64,000 bases of DNA from positions 124,001 to 188,000 of the forward strand of contig NZ_JARFTP010000001.1 of assembly GCF_029167375.1 (NCBI RefSeq), written 5' to 3'. Origin of the DNA: Tsukamurella sp. 8F (lineage in GTDB: Bacteria > Actinomycetota > Actinomycetes > Mycobacteriales > Mycobacteriaceae). The notes below the pieces were generated by a model that did not search any database, had not been told where the DNA came from, and saw only the letters and a list, made by a program, of their open reading frames with translations. The translations under genes and the position numbers were made by a program. Below, piece by piece: positions 7,494-16,101 of the stretch; positions within the stretch are counted from its first letter, which is position 1, and the number at the start of each line of letters is the position of its first letter.

Positions 7494-9130
7494 CCGCCGG
7501 CCCGGAGGATCTCCTGTTGGTACGGCGCGACGACAGTGGGCGATACCCGCAGGTCCAGCAGCAGGAAAGGGCGTGATGCCGGGTCCTCTGCGGTCCAGCG
7601 GGCGAGCGGCTCGAGGTCGGCCGGCGTGCGCACCACCACGCCCTGCGCGCCGACGGCGATCGCGAGCGCGGCGAAGTCGACCTGCGGTATGAGCATCGGC
7701 TCCTGGGCGAGACCCTTTCGGCCGTACACGTGGATCTCGGCGCCGTACGCTGCGTCGTTCCAGACGACCGCCATGCCGCGTCCGGACGCCGCGCGCACCG
7801 CCGACTCCATGTCCGCGAGCGCCATCAGGCCGCCGCCGTCGCCGGTCGTGAGCACGATCGTGGGTTCCTGCCGTGCGAGCGCAGCTCCGACGACGCTGGG
7901 AAAGCCCAGGCCGATGGACTGGTAGGCGGTGCCGACCATCATCATCCGGTCGGGCCCGGCAACGGGCCAGTACATGTTGGCCCACCCGATGAAGTGGCCA
8001 CCATCGGACACGACGATGCGGTCGGCGGGCAGCAGTTCCCCGATCAGCCGTGCCGCCGCACGGGGGTCGAGGAGCCCGTCCGGTGTTGTGGCGTCGCCGG
8101 GGTCGTACGCGCGTAATGCCTTGGTATCGAAGCGATCGCGCCACCCACGGGCGTGCGCGGTTACGGCGGCCGCCAGGTGCTCGGCGATGACGCGGGCATC
8201 GGCGCGGACGAAACCGGAGACGTTCGGATGGGTCGGCGTGCCCGCGACGTCCACCTGGAATACCTGGGTCCGTGGCCCGAAGAGCTCGCCGAAGCGCATC
8301 GTGAACTGGTTGAGCGACGCGCCGAAGACCACCGCCACATCGGCCTCCCGGACCGTCGCCATGGCGGCATCCGCTCCGAAACCGCCTGCGACGCCTAGGT
8401 CGTAGGCAGGATCGAAGATGCCACGGCCGAGGGCCGTGGACGTGGTGAGCGCACCGGTCGCGTCGGCCAGAGCGCGCAGGGCCGGGCCGGCTCCTGCAAG
8501 GAATGCCCCGCGTCCGGCGAGCAGCAGGGGGCGCTCGGCGTCGTCGAGTGCGCGCGCGAGGCGCTCGATCGTGCCGTGCGCGAACTCGCCTGACGGCCGG
8601 ACCGGTGGGGGAAGTCGGGGCCCCGGTACCGCCGGTACCGGGCCCGCGTCGACGGTCGCGACGTCGTAGGGGATGGCGAGCACGACCGGAACCCGGTACG
8701 CGAGTGCATGTTCCAGCGCGATGACGACAGTGGCCGCTGCATCGGTGCGGCCCACGGTGTACGTGCGGGCGCCGACTGCGGAGGCGAGCGAGATCTGGTC
8801 GACGTCCCAGGGACGCGGCCCCGGAGTGGGCTCGTCGCCGACCAGGAGGACGAGCGGTACGTGCGCCTGGACCGCCTCGGCGAGCGCGGTCAGCATATTG
8901 GTGAACCCCGCGCCGTACGTCGTCGTCGCGGCTGCGATGCGGCCCGACGCGCGGAAGTACGCGTCGGCGGCGACCACCGCGCCGGCCTCGTGCCGGACGG
9001 CCGTATAGACGGCGTCGGTGTCGCGCGCCAGTGCATCGAGCAGGTGGGCATTGCCGTTACCCATGACGCCGAAGACGTCGTCGACGTGGGCCGCGAGGGT
9101 CAGCGCGACGTGTGCGGATACGGATGGCAT
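7490..9130 (-). CDS. Thiamine diphosphate-dependent enzyme, acetolactate-synthase-like
   Basis: A 546-residue enzyme with the three-domain fold of acetolactate synthase and benzoylformate decarboxylase. The catalytic Glu48 lies in AVRHEAGAV of the N-terminal Pyr domain. The C-terminal PP domain has the cofactor motif starting GDGGG (residue 430) and ending at Asn458 in VVWNDAAYG. The acetolactate synthase small subunit and other ilv genes are absent nearby, so it is probably not the biosynthetic IlvB; the substrate is unassigned. ATG 9130 is preferred because the fold begins at once after it (HVDDVFGVMGNGNAHLLDAL). A dyad GAGACAT...ATGTCTC (9143-9149 and 9170-9176) lies just upstream. Confidence 0.8.
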   Translation of the reverse strand: MPSVSAHVALTLAAHVDDVFGVMGNGNAHLLDALARDTDAVYTAVRHEAGAVVAADAYFRASGRIAAATTTYGAGFTNMLTALAEAVQAHVPLVLLVGDEPTPGPRPWDVDQISLASAVGARTYTVGRTDAAATVVIALEHALAYRVPVVLAIPYDVATVDAGPVPAVPGPRLPPPVRPSGEFAHGTIERLARALDDAERPLLLAGRGAFLAGAGPALRALADATGALTTSTALGRGIFDPAYDLGVAGGFGADAAMATVREADVAVVFGASLNQFTMRFGELFGPRTQVFQVDVAGTPTHPNVSGFVRADARVIAEHLAAAVTAHARGWRDRFDTKALRAYDPGDATTPDGLLDPRAAARLIGELLPADRIVVSDGGHFIGWANMYWPVAGPDRMMMVGTAYQSIGLGFPSVVGAALARQEPTIVLTTGDGGGLMALADMESAVRAASGRGMAVVWNDAAYGAEIHVYGRKGLAQEPMLIPQVDFAALAIAVGAQGVVVRTPADLEPLARWTAEDPASRPFLLLDLRVSPTVVAPYQQEILRAGG

Positions 9131-9253
9131 GTTGAAACCTCGGAGACATGAACGGGTTTGTGGCCGTATATGTCTCGCGCGGTACGCGCTACGTGCCCCT
9201 TTTCCGAGCACCGGTGGGAAGGCCGGACGCTGAGCACTGTAGCCGATATGTGG

Positions 9254-9326
9254 AGCGGATGACGGGATTCGAACCCGCGACCCTCACCTTGGCAAGGTGA
9301 TGCGCTACCAACTGCGCTACATCCGC
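9254..9326 (-). tRNA. tRNA-Gly (anticodon GCC), copy 1
   Basis: A 73-nt cloverleaf with acceptor GCGGATG/CATCCGC, anticodon loop TTGCCAA (GCC), T loop TTCGAAT and discriminator T. All 73 bases are identical to the plus-strand tRNA-Gly at 23751-23823. CCA is not encoded. Confidence 0.97.
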
Positions 9327-9427
9327 ATGCGCCGCGTCGGCGGTGCGGGAATGAAGATTAGGCGACCACCGGGCGAATGTCGAATCGCCGGGTGGTCACC
9401 GCGCCCAGCGCGCGTATCGTCGTGGCC

Positions 9428-10882
9428 ATGGCGAACGAGTTCCGGTCTGCGGTGGAGCTTCTGAACGCTATGCGGGCCGGGGAGGTGTCCTCTGTCGAGA
9501 TCGTCGATGACGCGATCGCGCGTATCGAAGCGGAGGACGGCGAGGTCAACGCCGTGTGCGTCCGCGACTTCGACAACGCGCGTGAGGCCGCCCGCGCCGC
9601 CGACGGGGCCCGGGGTCGCGGCGAGGAACGCGCCCTGCTCGGACTTCCGATCACCGTGAAGGAGTCGTACAACGTCGCGGGGCTGCCGACGACGTGGGGC
9701 ATGCCGGAGTTCCGCGACTTCGTGCCGCATGAAGACGCGGTCGCTGTTGCGCGAGTGAAGGACGCCGGTGCGGTCGTACTCGGTAAGACCAACGTGCCGC
9801 TCATGCTCGGAGATCTGCAGAGTTTCAACGAGATCTACGGCGCGACGAACAATCCGTGGGATCTCGGCCGGAGTCCCGGCGGGTCGTCGGGCGGGTCTGC
9901 CGCGGCCCTGGCGTCCGGGTACGGGCCGCTGTCCCTCGGATCGGATATCGCCGGTTCGCTACGCACCCCGGCCCACTTCTGCGGCGTCTACGCACACAAG
10001 CCGAGTTTCGGCGTCGTAGCTAATCGCGGTCACGTGCCGCCGCCCGCCCCGGCCCTGCCGTCGGACCGGGAGCTCGCGGTCGTCGGACCACTCGCCCGCA
10101 CGGCGCGGGACCTCACCCTCTTGTTCGATGTGATGGCCGGTCCGGACCCGCTCACCCAGGGGGTCGCGTTCCGGCTGGATCTACCCGGGGCGCGGCACGA
10201 TCGGCTAGCCGATTTCCGTGTGCTGGTCCTCGATGAACATCCCGTGATCCCTACGTCCGCGGCTGTGCGCACCGCCGTCGACGGTGTGGCGTCGGCGCTG
10301 ACCCACGCGGGCGCACGGGTTCGCCGCGAGAGTGCTCTCGCGCCCGATCTGAACGAGGCCGCGGAACTGTATATGCAGATGCTGATGGCGACCTTGGCGG
10401 CCGGCCTCCCGGATGCGGCGTATGCGCACATGCGCGAGGTGGCGGATGGACTGCCGGCGGACGCTTCCGGTACCGGTGCTGCGTCACTTCGCGGCGCGGT
10501 CGCGACGTACCGCGACTGGGCTACCGCGGCCGGGCGGCGGGAGGTCCACCGGGCAGGCTGGCGGGCGCTGTTCCGTGAGTTCGATGCGGTCGTCTGTCCC
10601 GTCACTCCCACGCCGGCCTTTCAACACGACCGAACACCGGATGTCACCAGCCGCGTCGTCGACATCGACGGTGTTCCTTACCCGTTCGGAGATCAGCTGG
10701 TGTGGGCCGGGCTCGCGACCATGCCAGGTCTGCCTGCGACCGCCGTGCCCGCGGGACGCACGTCCGAGGGGCTTCCGGTCGGAGTTCAGCTGGTCGGGCC
10801 GATGTTCTCCGACCACACGGTGCTTCGGCTCGCCGAACTGCTGGAGCGCGAGATCGGCGGGTTCGTGCCGCCCTCGCGCTGA
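9428..10882 (+). CDS. Amidase signature family hydrolase
   Basis: A 484-residue amidase with the Ser-cisSer-Lys triad: Lys78 in GLPITVKES, the cis-Ser in SPGGSSGGSAAALASG (about residues 149-164), and nucleophile Ser177 in GSDIAGSLR. The length matches typical amidases. It probably hydrolyses small amides. It is not GatA, because no gatB or gatC gene is adjacent and the surrounding order differs. ATG 9428 gives the usual N-terminus; an upstream in-frame ATG at 9377 would add 17 atypical residues. It begins 101 bp after the tRNA-Gly and is not in an obvious operon. Confidence 0.85.
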   Translation: MANEFRSAVELLNAMRAGEVSSVEIVDDAIARIEAEDGEVNAVCVRDFDNAREAARAADGARGRGEERALLGLPITVKESYNVAGLPTTWGMPEFRDFVPHEDAVAVARVKDAGAVVLGKTNVPLMLGDLQSFNEIYGATNNPWDLGRSPGGSSGGSAAALASGYGPLSLGSDIAGSLRTPAHFCGVYAHKPSFGVVANRGHVPPPAPALPSDRELAVVGPLARTARDLTLLFDVMAGPDPLTQGVAFRLDLPGARHDRLADFRVLVLDEHPVIPTSAAVRTAVDGVASALTHAGARVRRESALAPDLNEAAELYMQMLMATLAAGLPDAAYAHMREVADGLPADASGTGAASLRGAVATYRDWATAAGRREVHRAGWRALFREFDAVVCPVTPTPAFQHDRTPDVTSRVVDIDGVPYPFGDQLVWAGLATMPGLPATAVPAGRTSEGLPVGVQLVGPMFSDHTVLRLAELLEREIGGFVPPSR

Positions 10883-11143
10883 CTGGACTGCACGCGTCTG
10901 CACAGAGAATGCAGGATGGACTGTGACGAAGATCTGCTTCCCGGCTGGCGCGTACCGGTGTTCACTGTTTTCGCAGGTCAGAAGGCGAGGAACGCCGACA
11001 CATCATGGTTCGGATTGGTATCCCGTTCCGTGATAGGGGTTGTGTGGATTCACGCTTTCGCGCCGCACTGTGCTTTTCTACCGACGACGAGATGCGCGTG
11101 GCGCGGGGCGGTTTCGGCTCCGCAGGTAAGGGGCGACGGCCTG

Positions 11144-11662
11144 ATGGAAGCGATCGATCGCAACCGGGAGCGGTACGTGGGCGAGGGGCCGAACCCGGTC
11201 GCCGGCGGCGCTGCGCGCTTTGCGCGCGGTGAGCAGTTCGCTACCGGGCAGGAATTCGCCGATCGGTTGGAGGACCTCTTCCGGATGGTGCCCTCGCCGG
11301 ACGGGCGTCCCTACACCGCGAAGGCGATCTCGCAGAAGGCCGCCGCGCTGGGATTCAAGCTGGGGGAGTCGTATCTCAGCCAGCTGCGTAGCGGCAAGGC
11401 GAAGTCGCCGTCGTTCCGCACTGTCGAGGGCATCGCCGCGGCGTTCGGTGTGGACATCCATTTCTTCCTGACGCGGGACGCACGCGAACGCACGCGTGAG
11501 CAGATCCACCTCATGCGGCTGCATTCGGACCCGAACGTCTTCGCGGCCGCCTTCCGGCACGCGGACCTAGCGCCCGACGCGGCGGGACTGGTCGACGACC
11601 TCGTCCGGGTGTTGCGAGAGCAGCAGGGACTGCCGCCGGAACCGGACCTCCCAGCTCAGTAG
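11144..11662 (+). CDS. EspR-like XRE-type transcriptional regulator
   Basis: A 172-residue protein related to mycobacterial EspR. A segment of about residues 45-110 reads as an EspR-type HTH core: FADRLEDLF, then YTAKAISQKAAALGFKLGESYLSQLRSGK, then FRTVEGIAAAFGVDIHFF. EspR acts as a nucleoid-associated regulator of ESX-1 and cell-wall genes. The N-terminal 40 residues are extra relative to EspR. The first gene downstream on the same strand is an MspA-type porin, 327 bp away, so a link to envelope regulation is plausible but unproven. ATG 11144 is chosen over a GTG-initiated reading from 10916, whose extra sequence lacks coding character. The 261 bp before it show no gene. Confidence 0.78.
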   Translation: MEAIDRNRERYVGEGPNPVAGGAARFARGEQFATGQEFADRLEDLFRMVPSPDGRPYTAKAISQKAAALGFKLGESYLSQLRSGKAKSPSFRTVEGIAAAFGVDIHFFLTRDARERTREQIHLMRLHSDPNVFAAAFRHADLAPDAAGLVDDLVRVLREQQGLPPEPDLPAQ

Positions 11663-11989
11663 TAGCCCGCCGAACGGCCGGTGCGGAGTAGTGATCTCGA
11701 GACGACACGGACGACGCCGATGGTCACGTGCTGCCAGGCTCGAACGGATCGGTTAACGTACTTTCCTGGGAGAACGCCGAGTGGGGAATCAGCTCGGCCT
11801 GTGTCTGAGCTGTCGGCTCGATCCAATCACCGTTCAGGCGCCGTTCGCTGCGTTCGTCGGCCGACTGCGGGGCGCATGCGTCCTCAGACACCCCGACTCG
11901 TGTTCATGGTGGTCGCCGACATCAGCCGAACCCTCGTGGCGTACGGCGATCGCCGGCCCGGAATCCGGGCGTACCAGCAGGAGGAATGC
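11663..11989. other. 327-bp intergenic leader before the porin genes
   Basis: Readings on both strands give only short or shadow frames. The region should contain the porin promoter; I see no decisive -10/-35 pair. A good ribosome binding site (AGGAGGAAT) precedes the GTG at 11990. Confidence 0.5.
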
Positions 11990-12664
11990 GTGCCCACACC
12001 ACGTACTGGAGCAGTCGTCGCGGCGGTCGCCGCGGCCACGGTGCTGTCCACCGCCACGGCCCACGCGGACACGTATGTGCCGCTGCCCAACGGCGAGAAG
12101 CAGGTAGCTACTGCAGGCGAGTTCAGCGTGAAGCTCCGCTCGACCAACAACCACGCGAAGATCCTGCCGTCCCTTGCGACGGCACAGACCCGCACCACCT
12201 GGGTGTCCTCCACGGGTTCGGTGGACGTGAAGGGTGCCGGCAAGGACGTCGACGGCACTCTGAACGTCTCGCTCATGTCGGGCTGCCAGTTCCCGGGCGC
12301 AATCGGTGCGTCCCTCGGGGTGACCGGGCCCGGGGCCACTGCCGGCACCGGCAACCTCCTCGGTGACCCCAGCCCCGAGGTGGGCGCGTCGCTGGGCGGT
12401 GTCAAGGGTGGCCTCGATATCCCGCTGTCCCCCGGCACCACCAAGGGAGTCACCGGTAACACCAAGGACTACCCGTGGAGCAGCGTGCTCGACAACGTCT
12501 CCATCAAGAAGGACGGGACCTACAACGTCTCGGTCAAGGACTACGACGTGAACTTCGAGAACTGCAGCGGCTACGCGCAGGCTCGGGTCGTCACGTGGGT
12601 GGAGCTCAAGGGGAGCAACCGAGTCCAGGGATACCTGTACGGCAAGCCGTTCAGCTTGGGCTGA
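11990..12664 (+). CDS. MspA-family outer-membrane porin, copy A
   Basis: A 224-residue exported porin of the MspA family. The signal peptide ends AHA before DTYVPLPNG, the usual mature start of MspA-type porins. The mature chain is about 198 residues, slightly longer than MspA (184). It ends with the family's paired-Cys and porin signature (ENCSGYAQARVVTWVEL, then GKPFSLG). MspA porins form octameric channels across the mycolate outer membrane for small hydrophilic solutes. GTG 11990 has AGGAGG at proper distance; the ATG at 11986 is out of frame. A second porin follows after 64 bp, so they are probably co-transcribed. Confidence 0.9.
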   Translation: MPTPRTGAVVAAVAAATVLSTATAHADTYVPLPNGEKQVATAGEFSVKLRSTNNHAKILPSLATAQTRTTWVSSTGSVDVKGAGKDVDGTLNVSLMSGCQFPGAIGASLGVTGPGATAGTGNLLGDPSPEVGASLGGVKGGLDIPLSPGTTKGVTGNTKDYPWSSVLDNVSIKKDGTYNVSVKDYDVNFENCSGYAQARVVTWVELKGSNRVQGYLYGKPFSLG

Positions 12665-12728
12665 CGGCGGTTTCGCGAAGCTGACGCGCGCCCACCTGTC
12701 GGGCGCATCATTCCTCGAAGGGGACATC

Positions 12729-13448
12729 ATGAAGAAGATCGTTCTGCGCGGCGCCGCCGCCGCCGTGGTCGCCGGAACCGCCGTCGCGGGTCTCGCGTCC
12801 GGCGCGGCCGATGCCGATACGTTCATCCCACTACCCAACGGATCCGTGACACAGCGGATCGGTGGCGGAGCCATCACGGTGACCGCGACCGGGCAGTCGG
12901 CCAAGCTCTCGCCGGGCATGGTCGCCTTGCCGAGCACGCGCAACGCGTGGGTCTCGGGCACCGTCCGGGCGACCATCAAGGGCGCGAAGCCTGGAAACGG
13001 GACGATCCAGGCCGGTTATGTCGTCGGATGCCAGGTCGCGATCGGCGATACCAACATCAAGCTCGGCGCGTCGGGTGACTCGGGCGTTTCCATCAGCAGC
13101 GCCGACGGGGCGGCGGTCTCGCCCAAGGGCGAGGCCACATCGTCGGGTTCGATGGAGCTGGAGGCCGGCACGATCGGTACCCAGGCCCTGACCCTCGACA
13201 AGCCCAAGTTCCCGAAAGCGGGCGACGAGTTCAACCCGTCCAGCCCCGACTCGCTGGGCTGGCAGAAGCCTTCCAGCAGCTTCGATTTCGATGGTGACTC
13301 GGGCTCGCTCAGCTGGTCGGACACCACGATCGGAGTGGACGGCTGCGCCGGCTACGCCCAGGCGCGGTTCTACGCCTACGTGACCGGCCAGGTCGGCAAT
13401 TCCGAAGGCACCGCGGTGCTCTGGGGCAAGCCCTTCACTCTGGGCTGA
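12729..13448 (+). CDS. MspA-family outer-membrane porin, copy B
   Basis: A 239-residue MspA-type porin in tandem with copy A. The signal peptide runs to about residue 29 (AADA before DTFIPLPNG). The mature part shares the start, the DGCAGYAQARFYAYV segment and the closing GKPFTLG with copy A, but the middle has diverged and is longer. The two may form channels of different conductance or mix in oligomers. RBS GAAGGGG precedes ATG 12729. A perfect 14-bp hairpin follows the stop, closing the porin operon. Confidence 0.9.
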   Translation: MKKIVLRGAAAAVVAGTAVAGLASGAADADTFIPLPNGSVTQRIGGGAITVTATGQSAKLSPGMVALPSTRNAWVSGTVRATIKGAKPGNGTIQAGYVVGCQVAIGDTNIKLGASGDSGVSISSADGAAVSPKGEATSSGSMELEAGTIGTQALTLDKPKFPKAGDEFNPSSPDSLGWQKPSSSFDFDGDSGSLSWSDTTIGVDGCAGYAQARFYAYVTGQVGNSEGTAVLWGKPFTLG

Positions 13449-13461
13449 ATCCCGGGTGTCT

Positions 13462-13495
13462 GCTCGTCCCCGGTGGTGTGGCACCGGGGACGAGC
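13462..13495 (+). terminator. Terminator hairpin of the porin operon
   Basis: Perfect 14-bp arms GCTCGTCCCCGGTG (13462-13475) and complement (13482-13495) with loop GTGTGG. It lies 14 bp after the stop of porin B and close to the end of the convergent small gene, so it may serve both strands. Confidence 0.75.
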
Positions 13496-13505
13496 GTGGG
13501 GGGCG

Positions 13506-13730
13506 TCAGGCCACCGGCCGCGCCGGGCGAGCCGGATCCTTTGGCGCGCAGCGTGGCTCGATCCTCTCCGCCGTAGTACGCAGCGCCATCGCGATCGCCG
13601 ATCTGATGCCGGTGCGTCTCGGAGGAGGTGGCCTGCGCGCCGCCTCGTCGTACAGGTCTGCGACACGTGCATACGCGGCTGCCGCAACAGGATCCGCCGT
13701 CAGTTTCTGAAAAGTCCGGTACTCGCTCAT
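13506..13730 (-). CDS. Small hypothetical protein divergent from an ArsR-type regulator
   Basis: A 74-residue protein that I do not recognise. It opens MSEYRTFQKLTADPVAAAAYARVADLYDEAARR, predicted as two amphipathic helices. A proline/arginine linker is followed by a helix RSAIAMALRTTAERIEP. There is no signal or membrane segment. ATG 13730 is chosen; GTG 13745 adds five residues. It is divergently transcribed from the DUF5937/ArsR regulator, with start codons about 65 bp apart, which suggests shared control. The shortness and GC richness make a false call possible. Confidence 0.5.
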   Translation of the reverse strand: MSEYRTFQKLTADPVAAAAYARVADLYDEAARRPPPPRRTGIRSAIAMALRTTAERIEPRCAPKDPARPARPVA

Positions 13731-13795
13731 ATTTCGAGTAGACACGCGGCCTCGGTGTGGGTTCCAATGATTTAGATGAGACCGAAAGCGTCGCG

Positions 13796-14782
13796 GTGTT
13801 GACCTACGTCCTGGACGTCGCGGACCTATCCGACGTCCGGTTCGTGCTGTCGCCGTTGAACGAAACAGTGTTCAGCCTGTTCCATCTCGCGCGTGCGCAT
13901 CGGGAGGCTCAGCACCTCGCAGCGTGGCGCGTCGCAACAGAGGCTCGGCGTGCCGACTACGACAGCGCGCTGATCGCCGCGCTCGTGTCCCCGTCGGGTC
14001 GGCAGGTGCCGGACTTCCTCACCCCGTTCGGGGCGACTGTGTCGATGCGTCCCAGCCTCGATGACCAGCTCGCTGCGGTGGCGGCGACCGAGATCGCCAC
14101 CGTCGAGCGCGAACTCGGGGACCTCGCCGAAGGGGGGCCGATGAACTCCCTGCTTGCGCGGCTCCTGGATGGGGGCGACGCGGCGGCCCGTATCGCGGAG
14201 GCGCTGGAGGGCTACCACCGAGCGGCGGTCGCGCCCTACTGGCCCGCGATCGACCGGATCCTCGAGGCCGACATCGCATACCGGGGGAGGGAGATCGCGA
14301 TCGGTGGCCCGACGCGCTTGTTCGATTCCCTCACTCCGCGCGTCGCGTGGAACCGCGACGGAACCCTCTCGGTCGACGTGTCGTGCGGCGGCTCCTCCGG
14401 TCGGGTGGAGTCTGCCGGGCGTGGGCTCACGCTGCTTCCCAGCGTCTTCGTCGGTCGGGTGACTACCGCACACGACCGCATCCGTACGGTGCCGCACATC
14501 GGTTATCCCGCAAGGGGTTCCGCTACACTCCACGACAGTCCGCGTCCCGCGGTGTCCGACGCTCTTCCCCGCCTGATCGGTGCTGCTAAAGCCGACGCTC
14601 TGGCTGCTCTCGACGATCCCCTCGCCGTGGGGGAACTCGCCCGCCGGCTGGGCGTGTCCGCCTCGGCGATCTCCCAGAGCTTGAAGGTGCTGCACGCGAA
14701 CGGGTTGGTCGAGCGCGCTCGGCACGGTCGCGCGGTCGTGTACCGCCGCACCGCCCTGGGTGACGCGCTGGTAGCCCACTAG
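13796..14782 (+). CDS. ArsR-family regulator with DUF5937-type N-terminal domain
   Basis: A 328-residue regulator. The long N-terminal region starts LTYVLDVADLSDVRFVLSPLNE, the pattern of actinobacterial DUF5937 proteins. The last 75 residues form a winged helix of ArsR type, with DPLAVGELARRLGVSASAISQSLKVLHANGLVERARHGR split across two helices and a wing. No metal-binding cysteines are seen near the recognition helix. GTG 13796 is preferred because the family begins at this VLTY; GTG 13757 would add 13 residues. Ligand and target are unknown; the divergent small gene is the natural candidate target. Confidence 0.8.
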   Translation: MLTYVLDVADLSDVRFVLSPLNETVFSLFHLARAHREAQHLAAWRVATEARRADYDSALIAALVSPSGRQVPDFLTPFGATVSMRPSLDDQLAAVAATEIATVERELGDLAEGGPMNSLLARLLDGGDAAARIAEALEGYHRAAVAPYWPAIDRILEADIAYRGREIAIGGPTRLFDSLTPRVAWNRDGTLSVDVSCGGSSGRVESAGRGLTLLPSVFVGRVTTAHDRIRTVPHIGYPARGSATLHDSPRPAVSDALPRLIGAAKADALAALDDPLAVGELARRLGVSASAISQSLKVLHANGLVERARHGRAVVYRRTALGDALVAH

Positions 14783-15191
14783 GGCTGCCCTGGATCGCCG
14801 CACCAGCGGTGCCGTGCGGTCCTGACCGTAGCGATCCACGGGCAGGCAGGCCGAACGCCTGTCACCGTTCCGAGATATGGGGGACGCAGTACGGGAGCCG
14901 TGTGGGCTTCGACGAGCAGGAGCCGGGTCCGACGGTGGCGGCCCCGCGCGCGGCTATCGGTCGTTGGCTCCGCCGCAGCGCTGACCGCCTGGTATCTGAC
15001 CGGTCGACTCGCATAGCCCTGCAGGCCGTGCACGGCCGTGAACCATCATTCGCGTCGGGGCGGTGACCGCCCTCGGATCGATGCGAACCCGCACCTTGCG
15101 ACTGGGCCGGCGGCGACCTCGGACACCGAGTCGCTCGCGCCTGCCTCGACCGAGAGGATCGACGCGATTGAGTGATCGGACCGAGACCACG
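14783..15191. other. 409-bp gap with no supported gene
   Basis: Several short frames exist on both strands but are arginine-rich and lack family features or a good ribosome binding site. One plus-strand frame (14809-15066) has a mildly protein-like end, but I cannot support it. Confidence 0.4.
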
Positions 15192-16007
15192 ATGTTTCAG
15201 CGCATGTTCGACGCCTTGGTGATCGGGGTGATCGCTCACGATCGCGAAGGGCGGGTGGTATACGCGAATCAGGCGTTCGCGGACCTCCTGGGGTACTCAC
15301 TGGACCGCGCGCGGCTGCTGAGTGCCCACGACGTCATCCACCCCGGCGACAGGGAACACCGCGACGCGCAGGCTGTGGACCTGTTCTCCGGGGTGACCGC
15401 GGGAGCGGTCGTGCATCGTCGCCTGCTGCGTGCGGACGGCAGTGTGATCCGGGCCCGCGTGCGGAAGAGCGTTGTCGAGCACCCCGATGGACGACCTTTG
15501 ATCGTCGTCCAGATCGAGGCGTGGTCCGATGTCGGCGATCTCGAGCACAAGGTCAGGCACGACCACCTGACCGGGTTGCTGAGTCGGCACGGCTTCGAGA
15601 TCGCTCTGGCCGCCACCTATCCCCGCCGCCCCACCTTCCTGGCCATGATCGACGTCGACCATATGAAGTCGGTCAACGACTCGTACGGTCACGTCACGGG
15701 GGACGCGCTACTGGCGGCGATCGCCGCCGCGTTCGCGACCGCGCCTCTGCCGGGCGCGTTGTTCTGCCGTTGGGCGGGTGACGAGTTCCTCGCCTGCGCG
15801 CCACGTTCGACGGCGATCGCGGACCCCGGCGAGTTCGCCCGACTCCTCCACGCGGCCGCGTCGACGCCCGCCGACCTGCCGGGCGTCCCGCATCCGGTCA
15901 CGCCCAGCGTGTCGATCGGCACCACTGTCTACGATCCCGCGGCGGGCTCGATGTCGGACGCCCTTGCGCGAGCTGATCTTCAGATGTACCGGGGCAAGCG
16001 CCTCTGA
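15192..16007 (+). CDS. PAS-GGDEF diguanylate cyclase (AGDEF active site)
   Basis: A 271-residue soluble protein. Residues 1-115 form a PAS domain (ALVIGVIAHDREGRVVYANQAFADLLGYS). Residues 118-271 form a GGDEF domain with HDHLTGLLSRHGF, MIDVDHMKSVNDSYGH and the active loop RWAGDEFLA. The loop reads AGDEF (195-199), a variant found in active enzymes, and the metal-binding Asp154 is present, so c-di-GMP synthesis is plausible. No RxxD inhibitory site lies upstream of the loop. No EAL or PilZ partner is nearby. ATG 15192 starts just before the PAS domain; longer readings to GTG 15063 add an Arg-rich stretch that looks non-coding. Confidence 0.82.
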   Translation: MFQRMFDALVIGVIAHDREGRVVYANQAFADLLGYSLDRARLLSAHDVIHPGDREHRDAQAVDLFSGVTAGAVVHRRLLRADGSVIRARVRKSVVEHPDGRPLIVVQIEAWSDVGDLEHKVRHDHLTGLLSRHGFEIALAATYPRRPTFLAMIDVDHMKSVNDSYGHVTGDALLAAIAAAFATAPLPGALFCRWAGDEFLACAPRSTAIADPGEFARLLHAAASTPADLPGVPHPVTPSVSIGTTVYDPAAGSMSDALARADLQMYRGKRL

Positions 16008-16101
16008 TCGCGATCAGGCTCAGGCGCGGCGAAGAAGGCGGGGTGTCGGCGCGGCCCGAACATCGCCCCGGGAGTCTCCTCGTCCGCCTTCAGCCGTCCT
16101 T

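Noticed and set aside
7490-9130. ThDP enzyme as IlvB acetolactate synthase
   Set aside because: No ilvN or ilvC downstream; better described as a ThDP enzyme of unknown substrate.
9428-10882. Amidase as GatA of the Glu-tRNA(Gln) amidotransferase
   Set aside because: No gatB or gatC gene is adjacent and the sequence lacks a GatA-like C-terminus.
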